Shown here one piece after another: positions 1-13,100 of a stretch of 64,000 nt of DNA (within the stretch, counting starts at the first letter, position 1; each line of letters begins with the position of its first letter). Both the position numbers and the translations under genes were made by a program. The stretch comes from Carettochelys insculpta (lineage: Eukaryota; Chordata; Testudines; Carettochelyidae): positions 267,011,798 to 267,075,797 of the forward strand of contig NC_134138.1 of NCBI RefSeq assembly GCF_033958435.1, given 5' to 3'. The notes under the pieces are model-generated. The model ran no database searches, was not told the DNA's origin, and worked only from the letters and a program-made list of their open reading frames with translations.

Positions 1-1555
1 GATTCCTGCCTTAACTGACCCAGTTTGAGAAAAGTTGCTTATAGCAGAAATACCCTTTGATCAAGAAAGGTATTGTTGAACGATGACAATATGTTTTCCT
101 AATTTTCTTTTCTTGACCTAATTATTGTAGTTCCTGCCATCACTGTCACTTTGAAGAAACTGACTCAAGCTGAGAAAAATACATTGAATGTAGCTAATCC
201 AATATGCAATTTAATCAGACAGTTCAGCCAAATAAGTAAATGTGCAACATTTCAGGACCCGCCTCGTCTTTGATGTTAAAACCATTTCTTCTGAGAATGG
301 CTGTTGATTCAGGAAACGTGGTACTCGGTTTCTCTTGATTCCATCCCTTCAACAGCACACTTGAGTCGCAAACAGATTTGATCCACTTGCCCAGTAAATA
401 TGAAGTCTCTCACTTTGATCTGTTCTGTAGACATTTTAGGGACACTTATAAGTAAACCAGCCACACTTAAATGACTATTGCTAACAACTTCCTCAGCCAG
501 CATAAAGTCAATGGTGACAGAGGATGGGGTGATTTAAACGAGCATGGGAAGATGATGCAGTAGTGTTCATAGAAAAAGGAAGAAATCTGCTATTTTTATT
601 ACTTCCTCTAAAGACTAGAATGGAAGTTCCAATACTCCTTCCATTTTTCCTCTCCATCCATTATGGATGCAGTGGCTGGTCTGGGTGGGAGCAGGGCTCT
701 GAGTTAGAATGATTTTCCAGTTGGCGTGTTGGATGACAGGTGCTCTGTGCAATGAGTATTCTGGGGCAAGAGGTAAATGTCAATATGATGTTGTTGAGTC
801 TGGTTGGCTGGACTAGAAATGTCTGTAGTGAGACAGACCAAATAACTGATGTCAAACACCTTGTTCAAAATTTACAACTTGTATGTTGAATATTTAAATG
901 TAGAAGCAAATCCAATTTTTCAGGTTAGTGGGAGTTGCAAGTTCAAAGGTGAAGAGAGCTCCTCTGTGATGCCTTTACAGTATGGAAAGTTTGAGGTTCT
1001 ATCCCTGTTACAGCTGGTGCCAAACTGCTGTGACTTCAGAGCCAAATAAAGCTTTCCTGCTTTCAAGCCCCAGTGCCTTTGAGTGGATGAGAACAGCAGC
1101 AACAACAAAACTGATCCGTGTTCTAAATTACAACTTGTCCACTCCATTCTTTGGCACTTGCAGCCAAACAGAGGAGTCATTATATGCACCATTCTCTGTG
1201 GTACTGAGGGGCCATTCTTATAACCCTGGTACTCCGGAGAATGCCCTGCCATGGTTACCTTGGGCTTTCTGTAGTCTATATATTTCTATCTCTTTTCTCA
1301 TCACAATCCCACCCTTTCCTGGCTGCTGTAGAGTAGAGAGAATCTCTTAATCTCCCCTTGCATGCAGGAACGAGGTGGGGTCTGGGTAACTTGTGTTCAT
1401 TGACTCATGAGTGTCAATCTGACAGTGCATTTGTGACTGGCACTCAACTCACGCTGTAGGAAATGAAGGAGAGTGTGTGGAACTTGATTTAGCCCACAGA
1501 TACTGCTGATGCCACTATTGTATTACAGTTGCACCTATGAGTCTCCTTCAGGATC
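1..1555. other. No gene recognised; probable unique or decayed intergenic DNA
   Basis: Only short open frames occur, none with a recognisable domain or codon-like conservation. I see no clear transposon terminus or tandem repeat. Confidence 0.5.
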
Positions 1556-1745
1556 AGGGCCCCATTATATAAGGTGCTGTACAAATGTAGTAAGAGCAGT
1601 CCCTGCACCAAACAGCTTTACGTTTGGCAAACTGAGGCACCCAGGTTAAATGACTTGCCCTGGGAGTGTAACAGGGCATGCTGAGTCAGGAGCTAGTTCA
1701 GCACCCTCTCATTCCAGTACCCACCGCTCTATAGTCATTGGGACC
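1556..1745 (-). repeat. Ancient MIR/CORE-SINE-like repeat fragment
   Basis: The segment holds 'aaactgaggcac' followed by 'taaatgacttgcc', which read in reverse are the hallmark of MIR-type SINEs. A preceding stretch ('gccccattatataaggtgct', then 'gctgtacaaatg') resembles an old sauropsid interspersed repeat often found beside it. It is strongly diverged, and the family assignment is from memory of consensus features only. Confidence 0.45.
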
Positions 1746-1977
1746 TAACTGGAAGATAGGGAGTTGAGGGAGGATTTCAATAAATTGAGGAGAGAAACAG
1801 TTTGAGAGAGAAGCATTCCCAGCATGTGGGAGTTCTATATGTTGACAGGAAGGAGCTGCTGGAAGAGTTGGGCACCTGAAGGAGGGCTGAAGTAGGCAGG
1901 ACTAGATTCTGCTAGTGCTGGCCCCTTCTCCAAACACAAGTGGGGACTATAGTGCTGTTTACATGTATTTATGATGT

Positions 1978-3146
1978 AGGAAAAGTGAAGTACTCAATGC
2001 TTTTTTTGCCTCGGTCTTCACAGAGAAAGTCAACTCCCACATGACGGTCCTAGACAATGCAGTATGGGAAGGTGGAGGGCAGCCATGTGTGGGGAAGGAA
2101 CAAATTCTGAGCTATTTAAAAAAACTAGATGTACACAAATACATGGGTCTGGATATAATGCACCCAAGGGTACTGAGGGAATTGGCAGATATCATTTCTT
2201 AACCTTTGGCCATTATCTTTGAAGACTCTTGGAGATTGGGAGAGATCCTGAATGACTGGCAAAAGGCAAACATAGTGCCCATCTTTAGAAGAGGAAAGAA
2301 GGACAATCCAGGGAACTATAGACTGGTCAGTTTTACCTCAATCCCTGGGAAAATAATGGAGGGGATCCTCAAGGAATCCATTTTGGAGCACTTGGAAGAG
2401 GGGAAAGTGATCAAAGTAGCCAACATGGATTCACCAGGGGCAAGTCCTGCCTGAGCAATCTGAATAGCTTCTATGACAAGATAACCAGTTCTGTGGACAT
2501 GGGGAAGTCAGTGGATGTGATATACCTTGACTTCAGCAAAGATTTTGAACATTCTTGCCCATAAATTAAGGAAATATGGCTTGGATCCTTGGACTATAAG
2601 ATGGATAGAAAGATGGCTTGATGTTTGGGCCCAATGGGTAGTGGTCAATGGCTCAATATCTGGATGGCAATCAGTTTTAAGCATAGTGCTGCAAGGCTGG
2701 GTTCTTGGGCCGGTGTTATTCAACATCTTTATTAATGACCTGGATGAGGGACTGAATTGCACCCTCAGCAAGTTTGCAGATGACACAAAATTAGGAGGAA
2801 TGGTAGATACATTGGCGGGTAGAGAGAGAATCCAGAGTGACCTGGATGAATTGGTATACTGGGCTAAAAGAAATCTGATGTGGTTCAACAAGGAGAAGTG
2901 TAGAGTCCTGCACCTGGTGCGGAAGAATCCCAAGCATTGTTATAGGCTGGGGACCGACTGGCTCAGCAGCAGTACAGTGGAAAGGGACCTAGGGATTATG
3001 GTGGATGAAAGGCTGGATATGAGTAAACAGTGTGCCCTTGTAACCAAGAAGGCTAACGGCATACTAGGGTGCATTAGGAGTAACATTTTGAGCAGATCTA
3101 GAGAAGTAGTTGTTCCCCTCTATTTGGCACTGGTGAGGCCACATAT
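1978..3146 (+). mobile_element. CR1 LINE, 5' portion of an older copy interrupted by a second CR1
   Basis: The plus strand encodes decayed CR1 ORF2 reverse transcriptase. A block at 2206-2454 contains the linker between endonuclease and RT, with the NPGNYR motif. A second block at 2527-3156 carries the RT palm, including the catalytic FADDTK motif near 2773-2790. The two blocks are in different frames, and the usual D-F-x-K-A-F-D motif around 2530-2550 is broken. The copy stops abruptly at 3146 inside the motif region before 'LEYC' and resumes at about 6143 with the matching downstream sequence, so it was split by the minus-strand CR1. It is non-functional. Confidence 0.85.
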
Positions 3147-6140
3147 AGAATCATAGAACACTAGGACTGGAAGGGACCTCGAGAGGCCATCGAGTCCAGC
3201 CCCATGCCCCAATGGCAGGACCAAGTACTATCTAAACCATCCCTGATAGATGTCTATCTAACCTGTTCTTAAATATCTCTGGTGATGGAGATTCCACAAC
3301 TTCCCTTGGCAATTTATTCCACTGTTTGACCGCCCTGACAGTTAGGAACTTTTTCCTAATGTCCAACCTAAACCTCCCTTGCTACAGTTTAAGCCCGTTG
3401 CCTCTTGTTCTATCCTCAGAGGCCAAGAACAAGTTTTCTCCTTCCTCCTTATGACTCCCTTTTAGATACCTGAAAACCGCTATCATGTCTCCCCTCAATC
3501 TTGTCTTTTCCAAACTAAACAAGCCCAATTCTTTCAACCTTTTTTCATAGGTCACATTCTCTAGACTTTTAATCATTCTTATCGCTCTTTTCTGGACCCT
3601 CTCTAGTTTCTCCACATCTTTTTTGAAGTGCGGTGCCCAGAACTGGACACAATACTCTAGCTGAGGCCTAACCAGTGCAGAGTAGAGCGGAAGAATGACT
3701 TCTCGTGTCTTGTTCACAACACTCCTGTTAATGCATCCCAGAATCATGGTTGCTTTTTTTGCAACAGCATCACACTGGTGATTCATATTTAGCTTGTGGT
3801 CCACTATAATCCCTAGATCCCTTTCTGCTGTAGTCATTCCTAGACAGTCTCTCCCCATTCTGTATGTGTGAAACTGATTGTTCCTTTGTAAGTGGAGCAC
3901 TTTGCATTTGTCCTTATTCAACTTCATCCTGTTTACCTCAGACCATTTCTGCAATTTATCCAGATCATTTTGAATTATGACCCTATCCTCCAAAGTAGTT
4001 GCAACCCTTCCCAACTTGGTATCATCTGCAAACTTAATAAGCGTACTTTCTATGCCAATATCTAAATCATTGATGAAGACATTGAACAGAACCGATCCTA
4101 ACACAGACCCCTGCGGAACCCCACTTTTTATACTTTTCCAGCAGGATTGAGAACCATTAAGAACTATTCTCTGAGTACGGTTATCCAGCCAGTTATGCAT
4201 CCACCTTATAGTAGCCTCATCTAAATTGTATTTGCCTAGTTTTTTGATAAGAATATCATGAGAGACCGTATCAAATGCTTTACTAAAGTCTAGGTATACC
4301 ACATCTACCGCTTCTCTCCTATCCACAAGGCTCGTTATCCTATCAAAGAAAGCTGTCACATTAGTTTGACAAGATTTATTCTTTACAAACCCATGCTGGC
4401 TGTTTCCTATTACCTTACCACCTTCCAAGTGCTTGCAGATGATTTCTCTAATTACCTGCTCCGTTATCTTTCCTGGCACTGAAGTTAAGCTGACTGGCCT
4501 GTAGTTCCTGGGTTATTCTTATTTCCCTTTTTATAGATGGGCACTATATTTGCACTTTTCCAGTCTTCTGGAATCTCTCCTGTCTCCCATGATTTTCCAA
4601 AGATGATAGCTAATGGCTCAGATACCTCCTCTATCAGCTCCTTGAGTATTCTAGGGTGCATTTCATCAGGCCCTGGTGACTTGCAGACATCTAATTTTCC
4701 TAAGTGATTTTTAACTTGTTCTTTTTTTATTTCAACTTCTAACCCTACCCCTTTCTCACTAGCATTCACTGTGTTGGTCACGCTTTCAGACTTCTCAGTG
4801 AAGACCAAAACAAAGAAGTCATTGAGCATCTCTGCCATTTCCAAGTTCCCTGTTACTGTTTCTCCCTCCTCACTGAGCAATGGCCCTACCCTGTCCCTGG
4901 TCTTCCTCTTGTTTCTAATATATTTATAAAAAGCCTTCTTGTTTCCCTTTATGCCTGTAGCTAGTTTGAGCTCATTTTGTGCCTTAGCCTTTCTAATCTT
5001 TCTCCTGCATTCTTGTGTTGCTTGTTGTTTGTTTTCATCCTTTGGAATTTTTCCTTGTTTCCATTTTTTATGCAATTCCTTTTTTATTTTGAGATCATGC
5101 AAAATCTTCTGGTTAAGCCAAGGTGGTCTTTTCCATATTTTCTATCTTTCCTAAGCAGCGGGATAGCTTGCTTTTGGACCCTTAATAATGTCCCTTTGAA
5201 AAACTGCCAACTCTCCTCAGCTGTTTTTCCCCTCACCTTTGCTTCCCATGGGACCTTATGTACCAGCTCTCTGAGTTTACCAAAATCTGCCCTCCTGAAA
5301 TCCATTATCTCTATTTTGCTGTTTTCTGTTCTACCCTTCCTTAGGATTGTGAACTCTATGATTTTGTGATCACTTTCACCCAAGCTGCCTTCCACCTTCA
5401 ATTTCTCTACCAATTCCTCCCTATTTGTTAAAATCAAATCCAAAACAGCTTCCCCCCTGCTAGCTTTTTTCAAACTTTTGGAATAAAAAAATTGTCTGCA
5501 ATACAATCCAAGAACTTACTGGACAGTCTGTGCCCCACTGTATTAGTTTCCCAACATATATCTGGATAGTTGAAGTCCCCCATCACCACCAAATCTGGGG
5601 CCCTGCTTGACTTAGTTAGTTGTTTGAAAAAAGTCTCATCCACCTCTTCCACCTGGCTAGGCAGCCTGTAGCAGACGCCTGTCAGGACATCACCCTTGTT
5701 TTTTACCCCTCTTAGTCTAACCCAGAGACTCTCAACACGTCCATCTCCTACATCCATCTCCACCTCAGTCCAAGTGTATACATTTTTAATATATAAGGCA
5801 ACACCTCCCCCCCTTTCTTCCATGTCTGTTCTTCCTAAGCAGGCTGTACCCTTCAATACCAACATTTCAATCATGTATATTATCCCACCAAGTTTCTGTG
5901 ATGCCAACGATGTCATAGTTATATTTATTTACTAGCACTTCCAGTTCTTCCTGCTTATTACCCATACTTCTTGCATTTGTATACAGGCATCTAAGATATT
6001 GATTTGATCTTGCCTCCCTGTTTTGCCCTGACCCTCTTTTTACTCTGACATTGTTGCCCATGCTGCCTCCCATTTCTGACCCATCACCCAGGTTTCCATG
6101 TTCTCCACTTACCTGTGTAAGGCACTGAGGCACCCAGTGT
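3147..6140 (-). mobile_element. CR1 LINE, 5'-truncated, inserted into the flanking CR1
   Basis: Read on the minus strand, this 3-kb element runs from the end of the apurinic-type endonuclease domain (about 6133) through RT to a typical CR1 3' tail. The tail is the reverse of 'atagaatcatagaacactag' at about 3147-3166, which shows the 8-bp ATTCTATG-type terminal repeat. It lies antiparallel inside another CR1. About 30-40 bases of the host CR1 seem to be missing at the junction compared with the related copy at 52258-52330. CR1 elements insert by target-primed reverse transcription and are usually 5' truncated, as here. Confidence 0.88.
3382..6133 (-). pseudogene. CR1 ORF2 (endonuclease-reverse transcriptase), frameshifted
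   Basis: Order on the minus strand: a partial endonuclease (6133-5480) with motifs 'ITETWW' and '[10 protein letters not shown]', a linker (5506-4485), then RT and the C-terminal region (4479-3382). The RT shows 'YLDFSKAFDTV', '[10 protein letters not shown]' and the catalytic 'FADDTK' (about 4032-4015). Five overlapping frames are needed to read it. The clearest break is a single-base loss near 4511, just before the RT palm; others lie near 5900, 5490 and 5090. Apart from these the protein is well preserved, so the copy is moderately young. The N-terminal endonuclease and ORF1 are absent. Confidence 0.85.
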
Positions 6141-6142
6141 AA

Positions 6143-6623
6143 AAAGGATGTGCATGTGCTGGAGTAGGTTCAGCAGAGGGCAACAAAAATGATTAAGGAG
6201 CAGGAGCACAAGACCTACGAGGATAGGCTGAGGGATTTGGGCTTGTTTAGTTTACAGCAGAGAAGACTTAGGGGTGATTTAATAGCAGCCTTCAACTTCT
6301 TGAAGGGGAGCTCTAAAGAGGAGGGTGAGAAACTGTTTTCAGTGGTGTGAGATGGCAGAACAAGGAGTAAAGGTCTGAAGTTGAAGAGGGAGAGGTGTAG
6401 GTTGGATATTAGGAAAAACTACTTCACCAGGCGGGTGGTGAAGCACTGGAATGTGTTGCCTAGAGAGGTGGTGGATTCTCCATCCCTCGAGGTTTTTAAG
6501 TCCCGGCTTGACAAAGTCATGGCTGGGATGACTTGGTTGGGGTTGATCCTGCTTGAAGCAGGGGGCTGAACTAGATGACCTCCTGAGGTCCCTTCCAGCC
6601 CTGTGATTCTGTGATTCCATGAT
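6143..6623 (+). mobile_element. CR1 LINE, 3' portion of the interrupted older copy
   Basis: This continues the plus-strand CR1 that stops at 3146. It encodes the last part of ORF2 (a block near 6381-6569 with '[20 protein letters not shown]') and ends in the CR1 3' untranslated region with 'gaggtcccttccag' and degenerate 8-bp repeats ('gattctgtgattccatg') at about 6595-6620. A closely related piece lies at 52214-52785. Confidence 0.85.
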
Positions 6624-6625
6624 TT

Positions 6626-9115
6626 ACAGTCCCTACTGGCTGTGGTCTGCTGGAAGAACACAGTAAAACAGTGGTGATGAAGGAGATCTGGAGTGCTTGG
6701 GATCTGTGATTAAGGCTGTTCAGGGAACCACTGTCTGACAAGGAGCACAGGAAGAATGGCCACTCTAAATGAGCTGGGCCACAAGTGACACCATGATCCT
6801 CCACAGATTTCCTGTGACCTTAGCCGAGTCCCTTAGCCTACCTTATGTCTCTGTTCCCCATCTGTAAAATGGGATAATGACATGGGTGTTAAGGACACAA
6901 TCCATTAGTGATTATGAGGTGCGGAGATACTCTCATTCTGAAAACCATGTCAATACTAGAGAGTGAGAACTGAACCTACATCTCATGAGTCACAATCCAG
7001 TGCTTTACCCAGAAGGGCATTCTTCTTGTCGAGAGCTGTATGTGGCTCTAGAGACAGAGGCCAAGTATCTTTGGTTTGAAATGATTTTTACAGCAATTAC
7101 AACTAGGTTATAACATGGTTCTCAGAATTTTTCAGCCATGCTAGTCAAGCAAAGTGTGTTAAAGATGAACTAGCAGCACTGTTTATAGACACTGGTTTTG
7201 TCTAGTTTTCTGGAAAGGACCAAATTTCTGTATCAGACCCTCCACAACTCCCTTCTTGATACTATTTTGAGAAAGGCTCTAATATGACAAAATGTCATCA
7301 GAGGAAGGTTTCAGATTGTATCGCATAACCTTGTAGAGACTAACAGCTGTGCACCAGACCTTCTGGTCCAGTCTTCTGCAACCAAGATTAATTTAGCCCG
7401 CAGCAATTTTTCTTCACTAGGATCCTACAAAAGAAAGTGAAGTTTAATTAGCATTTTGAAGTGGGCAGCCATGAAGTTAATGATATTCAATAAAGAAAAA
7501 TTGTTTTAACCTTATTTGCACTTTTCAATTTACTTATTAGAGGCCATCTGTTAAATTTTAAGCAAGTGTACTGGGGAGCTAAAATCTCAGATTGGCAAAT
7601 GAGGTCTTAACTGCAAAGGCAGTAGGGAGAAAATGTTGCCATGAATGAGCAGTTAATATTTTTCCTGTAATTTCTTGTGCAGGCATCCAGAAGCAAAGGG
7701 TAACACTTCAAGGTCCTAGTTTGGCTGGTTATCTAGGACTTAAGCTCACAAAGAGCTGAGCAGCCCTGTGAAGTGTCACTTGTTCTCAATTCCCACTGAC
7801 TTCAGCATCTTACAGGACTGGGCCCATGATGCACAAGAGTGGGGTTCCTAGGCGCTATGATACAGATAATGAGAACAGTGAGAATAATAGACGTTCTTTG
7901 CAGTGAACTATAAAGAGTCAATTTTTCAGAGCTGAGTGCCTGGAGTTAAATGCTTGATCCATTATTCAGTCCATCTTGCAAACATTTCTGAGTAATCCCG
8001 TTGGACTCAGTAGTAGCATAAAGCCATTCAGGTACACAAGTATGTGAAGGATCAAAGCCATTGGCATCTGAATCCCTGATCCTGCAAGCACACATGCTCA
8101 TGTGGTCAGTTCCCACTGAAGTCAGCTGGACTCTGGCTAACTGCACGTGTTTAAGTGTTTGTAGGAGTGTGGCCAGATAAATGCCTTGCCTTTGACTGGT
8201 GCTGAACCCAACAGCTCCCATTGATTTCAAATTAGTGTTGTAAATATCTCTGTTCTCACTGGCATTGGACATTGTTGCATAAATGACCAAACCAAAAGAT
8301 GAAATACTTGAAGCAGTATTCCAAAACCTTGTAACTGGAAGCAAATAGCCATCTGTATTCAATGTCTGTTGCAAGCACTGAAATAGCATGCAAATGCAAG
8401 AAGTAATCTTTATAAAGCTTTATTTTTGTGCAGTCGCAGGCTTAAAATGCTGTTCAGGTCTATGCGGGGTGGAGAAACTTGAGGTGACTTTTGTTTTAAG
8501 ACTATTTTGGATTTATAACTGAGCTGGCTAAAGTGCTTTTCATCAAAGTACAAAAAGTTTCATGCTCTAATTAATGGCAAGTGATACGTAGTGCAATAAA
8601 CTGCCATCATTTCAGTGTTCTTATAAGACTATTTATGACTGGATTTTGAAACTGATAATGATTCTGCCACTTGTCCTCATAATTTATTATTCCAAGGAGA
8701 GACTAGCATTGTTAAGGATTCACCATCCATTTTGCAGGAAGAGTGCTGAATTCAGCTTTTTGTGTGTGTTAATGAGTGTTTAGTGCTATCTGAGAAATAC
8801 CAGTGATGAGGAGCAGAGACTACCTGTGGGGGCTGGCAGAGAGAGGGGCAACCAGTGGTCTCCCTTGAGAAAGGAAAGACCAGGGCCGTGTGCCCCAAGT
8901 AGAAGCACTGTCAGTATAGCAGAGCAGGGTGAACTGCAGTAAATCAAGTTGCTCTTCTAGACCAGTATAAGAGTGGTATGCTCGGGGCTGGCATTGAGCC
9001 TTTCAGAAATCAGAATCTTTCAGGAAAGACCAGGCTGCATCCGGACTCCCTAAAGTAAAGAAGTCTTTTCACTGACTTCAGCGAGCTTTGGATTTGCCTC
9101 TTTACATGGACTTCA
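6626..9115. other. No gene recognised; decayed ancient repeats
   Basis: Besides the MIR-like piece at 6810-6940, short traces such as 'cccactgacttcagc' (about 7793) and 'tcccactgaagtcagctgg' (about 8107) recall old sauropsid LINE/SINE debris. No coding domain is recognisable. Confidence 0.4.
6810..6940 (+). repeat. MIR/CORE-SINE-like fragment
   Basis: The order 'tgaccttagccgagtccctt' then 'ccccatctgtaaaatgggat' matches the MIR core (a tgaccttgggcaagt-like block, then ctgtaaaatgggg). A tRNA-related head in inverted order may follow at about 6965-7020. Confidence 0.55.
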
Positions 9116-9123
9116 ACTTTTGG

Positions 9124-9216
9124 TTGATGCATCTGACAAAGGGGGTCTTTGCCCATGAAAGCTTATGCGCCAATAAATCTGTTAGTGCAGAAGGTGCCAC
9201 AGGACTTCTCGTTTCG
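9124..9216 (+). mobile_element. Penelope-like element, short 3' stub
   Basis: It contains the PLE terminal block from 'gatgcatctgacaaag' through 'gaaagcttatgc' to 'ggtgccacaggacttct', shared with the copies at 50440-50530 and 60950-61040. An 8-bp direct repeat 'acttttgg' flanks it (9116-9123 and 9217-9224). PLE insertions typically make duplications of about this size or larger. Confidence 0.7.
9129..9168 (+). ncRNA. Hammerhead-like motif in PLE stub, degenerate core
   Basis: CTGACAA (9133-9139, one change from CTGANGA), a hairpin, GAAA (9157-9160), the palindrome AGCT, then ATGC, which can pair with the GCAT just before the core. The core change predicts an inactive copy. Confidence 0.35.
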
Positions 9217-9511
9217 ACTTTTGGGTGCACAAAGCCCCTTTTAAAAAAAGTGGTCTCATTTAGAGACCAGGTTGAAGGCTGTCTTGTGAATTTAGAGCAT
9301 GATTCTGATCTCTCAGCAGTGCAACCCTAGGGTAAAACCTTTGTGAGATCAGAAATGGGGCTAATATTTCATCTCCTGACCATGAGAAGTTTTGGCTTTT
9401 GTGTGGGCTCTGAGAAAGACCAGGCGTACCAGTCATATAGACCTGCAGGCAAGGGCTCCAAGGCCTACAGTTAGCTGGCATGTCCCGATGTATTGCCCAT
9501 TTGCTGTAGAA

Positions 9512-10182
9512 CAGAGGTTCCCAACTTTTTCAGTAATATGGCTCACTTCAATGAGACAAACAATTCCACAGCACACCCACTTTTTTCAGCTGAATCAATT
9601 TGCTCATAAACATCACGTTTACTTGCGTTTACTAAGGCTATGGTGTTACTAGAGAGGTTTGCAACACAGTCACCCACACAACAAGCTAAACAAGGATCAA
9701 ACGCATTAATGTTTCAAATCTACCACAGAATACACTGTCTTAAACAGTGAGCACAGATACACTTTCAAAATCTGCTCAACGCCATGCTAGGGATGTTGAC
9801 TAAATGATAAACTGCTGAAAGCAGGCTCCCCTGCCGCCAGCCCAGTGGAGCCAGGCTTTGTCTGGCTGTGAAGATGGCGTCACTAGGAGAGCTTTTCATC
9901 TGCCTCCCAGCCCCAAATGGGGTCCTGCAGAGTTGGCATTTCCCCTTGTGGTGGCTCTGCAAAAAGCCATGCAGTGGGGGAATTCACGAACCACGCACCA
10001 GCTGAGACTCATGCAGCTTTGCTGCTTGTTCCCCAGCTGGTGCAGGGTCATCATTTTCCCCCCACCTCAGTAGTGGCTCTGCAAATGGCCACAGTGAGGG
10101 GAAATTGATGAAATTTCATGGTATACTTGAACAGTTCTCATGGCACACCAATGTGCCATGACATATGGGTTAAAAACCACTG
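9512..10182 (+). mobile_element. hAT-like non-autonomous DNA transposon
   Basis: The termini are inverted: CAGAGGTTCCCAACTTTTT at the left and, read in reverse, CAGTGGTTTTTAACCCATA at the right. The flanks carry an 8-bp duplication, ctgtagaa (9504-9511) and atgtagaa (10183-10190), matching at 7 of 8 positions. An 8-bp duplication and CAG ends are typical of the hAT superfamily. I see no transposase frame in the 671 bp; the interior holds a GC-richer segment around 9830-10080. Confidence 0.75.
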
Positions 10183-10190
10183 ATGTAGAA

Positions 10191-13100
10191 TGAACTACTG
10201 CAGACAAAAAAAAATGCTTTCCCATCACTAGCTCCAGCAATAGACTAATGGTATTTCTGCTGTTTTGCAATCATGCTGGAGTAAATCCTGCCTTGTTACA
10301 CCCATATGACCTGGTGGAAGCGGAGAGCAGAATTTGACCCATACTCTGTCTAAAGAGCTGAGTGATAATCCTCCATTTGTTATAATCATCATGTCAAAAG
10401 GGAACTTGCTCATTTATTGGAGGTTATCTGTGTCAAGAGAAGTTATGGTTCCATCGCTACCTGGGGGCCCATCAGCAGACAAAGACTGAGAGCAGTGACT
10501 CAGAATGACTTTTGAAGCAACGCCCAGTAGCTCTGAAGACAAGAACATAACTTAAGCTGACGTTTAGAATAACCTGATGCACCAATCAAACCATCCCACT
10601 GAATTATACATCTTTTTCCTGCTGCCTGTTTTCAGAGGAAGGGGGCAAGACTGGGAGAAGAGTGCTTTTTACACATCAGTTGGCTTTTGTTACCTTTCTG
10701 GTAGCTGAGTGACAGAAACGCTGCTGTAGAATAGTGGCTCAATTCTGCTGTTGTGGTTTATTTCTGTGGTGGAAAGAGACCCAGCATTTGAAATGAGTGA
10801 GGGCCTGTTCAGCAAAGCATTTAAGTTTGTGCTTCTCCTTGAATGGGATTTAAGCACACACTTAAATTTAAGCATGTGCTTAAGGGTTTTGCTAAAGAGA
10901 AATGATCTTAAGCATATTTAAAAGTTCTGTTTTTCTGGATCAGGGCCTGAACTGATGTTTTAATAAATCAGTAAAGAGATACCATAAATAAAACTACTTT
11001 TAAAATCTTACCTGTGCTACTAATCATTTTAAGAGATTTATTTTAAAGTTTGTTAATGCTGAAGTTCAGTTGTTTTTAATTTTTTTTTCCTGCTGAAAAA
11101 ATTGAACCATGAGAAGCAGGACAGGTTCACCTTTGTGGTTCTCATTCATTGGCCTAGTTATCTTGTTTGGGTTCCTAACATTGTCGGAGGGGGACAGGGG
11201 TTACCATCCCAGCACTCCAACTCTTATGCCCCAAAATCTCCTGGGGCCCCCTCCTCAACCGGGTAAATGTTTCTTAAGTGGAGCCTGCTTGGTGTGCTGA
11301 ATCATACAGTCATTTTCGGGTGATAATTTAGCTGCATGTTCTTTAGGGAGGAACATTTAGAAAGTAGTGGAGAGGAAAAGAGTGCTTCAGGGACTCTGTT
11401 CATACAGAGCTGAGCACAATGGGGTCTTGGTCCCTTTTAATTTAGGTGTCAGTAATGTGCTTTTTTTAAAGCAGCCCCCTGACAAGAGCTGCTCATGTGA
11501 TGGTCTGGATGATAAATAACACAAGATTATGGCAATTCTGTGCTTGCTCAGATTCCAGTTTTGCATCCACAAAGAAAACTGGAAGCTCCCTTTAATAAAC
11601 CCTGTTTTTGTACATGCAGTCAGCTGCGTGGTTGCCCACTGCTCAAAGACATCAGCCATTTCCCACTAATGGGGAGTATTTATTGAAAACCACAATATTC
11701 AAGGCACAAATGGATCGGGCATTTCCCAGAATGTCAGCCCAGGAAATTCTGTTTATCTCTTTGTGTGGGTTTGAAATTAAATCGCATGTCCTATTGAATG
11801 CCAAGTCTCTACGCTTCACAAAAATAGCTTGTCTCCTAATCACACCTTTGGTTCATCCTAGTCCTTTGTGGACTTGCATCTACATCACAAAATGACCGTG
11901 CAATGCATGCCCTCTGTTTGAACTTCACACATGAGTTACAATGGCTGAGTTGGGCAGGGAAAGCTTGCAGAGCACCTGCTTGTAACATCCTGGCTCTTCC
12001 TTGTCTGGTGTGCTCTGCTTTTATCAACACCTACTTGGGATAACAAGTGAATCTGTGTAATGAAGTTTCTCTCATTTCACAAACCTGGCAAATGTCCTGG
12101 TCTCTTGTACTTAAGGATGCTGAATTTCTTGCTAGATCGACTTTATAAAGGGAATGAAGATTTAATAAGAACTGGAGTAGAGACATGAGAAGTGATTTAT
12201 GTTACTGACATGTTTTTCTTTAATTGAAAGTTTCTGTCAGATGAAAAAAGCTGCAGCATGAAATTCAGAAAGTTCCCAGTTGGGGCTACAAGAAAGGATG
12301 AGGGAGTTAAATTGCAAGTAGATTCCCTAAAGAATTCACATGCAGTGACCTTTATTTTCAACTAGGAAGACAAGAAAGAACAGACTTGAAAGCATAATGA
12401 AAGAGCACAGCGTGTCTTTTGTATGACAATCTGCTCTTAATCAAACACAAAATGGCCGCCTCTCTCTGGAAATAACAGTCTGCAGACACTTAAAGGTTCA
12501 GGACACAATAATAATCATTAGAGGGAAGATTTTCTTAAGCAAGGACAGTTGGCTGCCCAATTCCTATAGGTGTCTGACTTCCATGGGTGGTTTTGTAAAT
12601 TTTCCCTCGATAGGTGAAAACTTGATTTCCAATAAGAAATTTCATTCTTTGCTTTCTTGGGCTGGGTCCTGTTCTCTTTCCTTATAAAGGCCAGAGACAC
12701 ATTCCATCTGGTCACTTTACCTGCACTGGAGAAGAAGGGGACAGGGTTTTATTTCTGCCTCAGTTTCCCCCAGTTTGAGACAGGGATACAATTTTCCTTC
12801 TCTAATCTCCAGCCATGTTGCAAGGCTTATTTAGTTAGCAATGGGGTGCAGGACTGAGCCCCTCTGATGGAAAGGCACCCTGAATGCAGGCGTTCTGATT
12901 TCCTATTACTCAGCACCACACTGTGCTGCTCAAGTCTCAATGATAAGGTGAACTGTCATCCTGAGAAATTCATGGGAGCCTATTTACCATTCTCGGTGCG
13001 GCACTGCATGGACGACACAGCATACATTATCCCAAAGTTCAGGGGAGTTCGACGAAGGTGATTAAAGAGGAAAAAGAAAGTTGTTTTTCTTTTAACAGAT

